Assembly (NCBI GenBank): GCA_028564675.1
Contig: JAOVVO010000338.1
Location: 1 to 64,000, forward strand
From: Onchocerca lupi
Taxonomy: Eukaryota > Nematoda > Chromadorea > Rhabditida > Onchocercidae
Direction of reading: 5' to 3'
Length of the DNA stretch: 64,000 nt
Shown piece by piece: positions 61,781 through 64,000 of this stretch (positions are counted from its first letter, which is position 1; every line of letters starts with the position of its first letter). The notes under the pieces were generated by a model, which worked only from the letters and a program-made list of their open reading frames with translations, ran no database searches and was not told where the DNA came from. The translations under genes were made by a program, and so were the position numbers.

Positions 61781-61900
61781 TAAGATGTCTTACTGTAATA
61801 CGAAGTAATAAGATATCTTACTGTACTACAAAGTAATACGATATCCCACTGTAATACGAGGTAATACGATATCCTACTGTAGTACGAGGTGATAAAATAT
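61781..61900. repeat. Minisatellite, about 32-bp period, four copies
   Basis: Units resemble GATATCTTACTGTACTACAA followed by AGTAATAC. Copies (TCTTACTGTAATACGAAGTA; TCTTACTGTACTACAAAGTA; TCCCACTGTAATACGAGGTA; TCCTACTGTAGTACGAGGTG) differ at a few bases each. Confidence 0.9.
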
Positions 61901-62854
61901 TTGAAACCATAAAATGAAGCTTTCGACTGGACATATTCTTAAGTTTCCGCCAAACTCTTATCCATTATTCAAAGTTCATTTATCAATTAACAGTGGAACA
62001 ACTGTTAACAGACACTGATCTGACATTTGAGTAAAATGCAAATGGAATGCATCGATGAAAATTTGTAAGAATTTTACATCCAAAAATTTAAATGTAAAAG
62101 GATTAATTTTAATGCTAAATTTGAGGATACTAAGATTTTACTTTAAGATTTTAAGCTAAATTTAACGATACTGATAAGATAAATTTAAAAATTATTTAAA
62201 TATTTAACTACAAAATTTCGTTTATTTTTGATTTATTCTTAATGGAAACGTATTTTTGAAATTCTGGAATAAAGAAGAAAACGTCCAGAAGTTAAATATA
62301 AAGTTTTGCGATTTTCAGAAAAATAAATAAATAGAATTTATTGATAATATAGAAATGCAAACAAAAAAAAAAAAAAAAAAAAAGAAAGAAAAGATATATT
62401 TTTTAAAAATTATTCATAAAAAATGTTAATAATGTTTAAATTAAAATGAAAAATTAGATAAACAATATGATTAGGTAAATAGTAAATTGAAAATTAGGTA
62501 AAACAATAAATTAGATAAACAAGGATTATATTCAAATTTTGCAATTAAACTATTTTAAATAAAAGGAAATAATCAAAAGAATTAATTCTAAATTTAATTT
62601 TTTAATTCTTAAATATTTTAATTTGTTATAAATTGTTAGTTAGCCGAAATTTTTCGATATAATTTTGCAAAATCAATATTTTATAGATTATTTATTAAAT
62701 TAATTATTAAATGTCATTCTATTTTTATTCCATCTTGAGTTACTCACCAATCCAATGAGCAAAAAATAATGCATAATTATTATAATTATTTTTCAAAAAA
62801 TGATATATAATTTAAAATCGAATTAAAAAGATAAATAATTTTTTTCTTAACACG

Positions 62855-63165
62855 ATCTGATTGAGTATTTTTTCAACTTTACCTAACAAAATTTAATAAT
62901 CTTGGGTAATTTTTTAATTTTACCGAACAAAATATGATAATCTTGAGTAATTTTTCAACTTTACCTAACAAATCTTGAGTAATTTTTCAATTTTACCTAA
63001 CAAAATTTAATAATCTTGGGTAATTTTTCAACTTCACCTAACAAATCTTGAGTAATTTTTCATCTTTACCTAATAAAATATAATAACCTTGGGTAGTTTT
63101 TCAACTTTACCTAATAAAATTTAATAATCTTGAATAATTTTTTTCAACTTTACCGAATCTATTTG
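62855..63165. repeat. Minisatellite with long and short units
   Basis: The string TCTTGAGTAATTTTTCAACT then TTACCTAACAAA repeats about eight times. Long units (about 50 bp) include an extra ATTTAATAA before TCTTGGG; short units (about 33 bp) lack it. Long and short forms are mixed, which suggests internal deletion followed by amplification. Weaker TTACCTAAC echoes continue to about 63.26 kb. Confidence 0.9.
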
Positions 63166-63471
63166 AACAAATTCCCACTTTACCTATCAAATGAAATAAT
63201 AAAAACATTTTCAATATTTTCAGATTTGCCTAAAAAAAATTTGCTAATTTACCTAACCCAAAATTATTATTTACTCTCATAATTATGAAAAATATTTTTC
63301 GAATTCATTTAAACTAAAACTTTAATTTCGCCTAACAAATAAAATTTACTTTTATAAAAATATAAAAATTTTATTTTTCATCAAATATTTTCCCGGAAAA
63401 AATTTTTTGTGGCAATTTTTTTTTTTGAAATTTTTTAAATATATGCATAAAAAAATTAAATAATTAAATAC

Positions 63472-63597
63472 TTGTAAACTTATCCTTGATTGTTGATAAA
63501 TAACAATTTCACGACAAGTATTATTATTATTGGTTATTATCCATGATTTTTTTTGATTGTTTTTTTTCTCATCTGCCAAGTTCATTTCAGCTGTTTC
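63472..63597 (-). other. Candidate upstream exon of CEP170-like gene
   Basis: A TTTTTTTTAG acceptor and a CAA/GTATTT donor enclose 126 bases that are open in phase 0 to 0: ETAEMNLADEKKNNQKKS then WIITNNNNTCREIVIYQQ and SRISLQ. Phase 0 out matches the exon at 55639. SWIIT...T.REIVI...LQ weakly resembles the first strands of the CEP170 FHA domain (SWFLV...T.R..REMIF...LMLQ), but the rest of that domain is missing downstream. It could be the first coding exon (Met at codon 5) or an internal one. Confidence 0.45.
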
Positions 63598-64000
63598 CTA
63601 AAAAAAAACTTATTCAATAATTTATTTTCCGAGAATATTTTTCTTTTTTTTTTTTTTTGAAGGGAGAAAAATTTTTTAAATATTTAAAAAAAATTTAGAA
63701 ATAATTTTTCTCAAGGAAGAAAAAATTCGAAATGGTTATTTTTTTTTCCTGATAATTAATTAAAAACAGATAATATCTACATCTAATTATTTGGAAAACA
63801 GTTAAGAATAAAATTGATTTAATCAAATAATTATTTAATTAATAAAAGAATTGATTTTGTAAAACTTGTTAAAGTAATTAAGTAATTAATCGAATAATTA
63901 TTAATGGAAATGTGATATTTAAAAATAATACAATTTTAATGCAAAATTTTGCATTAAATGATTAATAATAATTAATTGATTGGAAAGTGAAAAATAATTA
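63598..64000. other. AT-rich end of window, no gene seen
   Basis: Nothing recognisable lies between the candidate exon and the window edge. If the CEP170-like gene has more 5' exons or its promoter, these are beyond or hidden in this stretch. Confidence 0.5.

Larger units (their letters stand above)
55640..63471 (-). other. Very long AT-rich intron or 5' region of CEP170-like gene
   Basis: Nearly 8 kb of extremely AT-rich sequence separate the first firm exon from the candidate upstream exon. I searched the minus strand by eye for the rest of an FHA domain (a DLGS..GTF-like block) and saw none. It holds a GC-rich islet at 56.88-56.98 kb, a purine-rich GAATA tract, and minisatellites at 61.8 and 62.9 kb. 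Confidence 0.5.

Noticed and set aside
1..64000. tRNA, rRNA, CRISPR or bacterial-endosymbiont insert
   Set aside because: No T-loop/D-loop pattern, no rRNA core words, no regularly spaced repeat-spacer array and no intact bacterial-like frames were seen by eye; a covariance-model scan was not possible.

Overview
The window looks like nuclear DNA of a parasitic, probably filarial/spirurid (clade III) nematode. It is very AT-rich, with long A and T tracts, many small exons, 3' splice sites of the TTTTCAG type, and splice acceptors a few bases before start codons that suggest spliced-leader trans-splicing. All four genes are eukaryotic and split. The species call is inference; I see no bacterial, organellar or viral gene.

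Layout: (1) 1-3.45 kb, AT-rich upstream DNA with microsatellites. (2) 3.51-13.66 kb, plus strand: annexin of the A7/A11 type, with a GYPGQQ-repeat N-terminus and four annexin repeats; nine exons join in frame into 524 codons. (3) 13.7-16.2 kb: convergent intergenic DNA with exon-like or decayed coding scraps. (4) 16.24-24.22 kb, minus strand: Vasa/GLH/RDE-12-like DEAD-box RNA helicase with an FG/RGG-rich N-terminus; 20 exons, 845 codons. (5) 24.2-29.55 kb: divergent intergenic DNA with a degenerate tandem-repeat block, a decayed coding region and a long hairpin. (6) 29.56-34.82 kb, plus strand: Mediator subunit MED17; 12 exons, 645 codons, including a likely GC-AG intron. (7) 36.46-55.64 kb, minus strand, probably continuing to 63.6 kb or beyond: CEP170-like protein; 23 phase-consistent exons plus one candidate upstream exon. 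The FHA domain expected for the family is not seen. (8) 55.6-64 kb: mostly one giant intron or upstream region, with minisatellites and one GC-rich islet.

The genes are unrelated housekeeping or germline genes: membrane/calcium binding, germ-granule RNA helicase, transcription coactivation, and centrosome/microtubule. There is no operon or pathway logic. The most unusual signal is a 45-bp minisatellite that spans the end of an annexin exon and duplicates its 5' splice site twice in frame. Others are a helicase with changed RNA-clamp motifs beside an intact ATPase core, an exon whose acceptor AG reads GG, and a half-GC islet inside the giant CEP170-like intron. All exon models were derived by eye from splice sites, reading phase and family resemblance, without transcripts or database searches.
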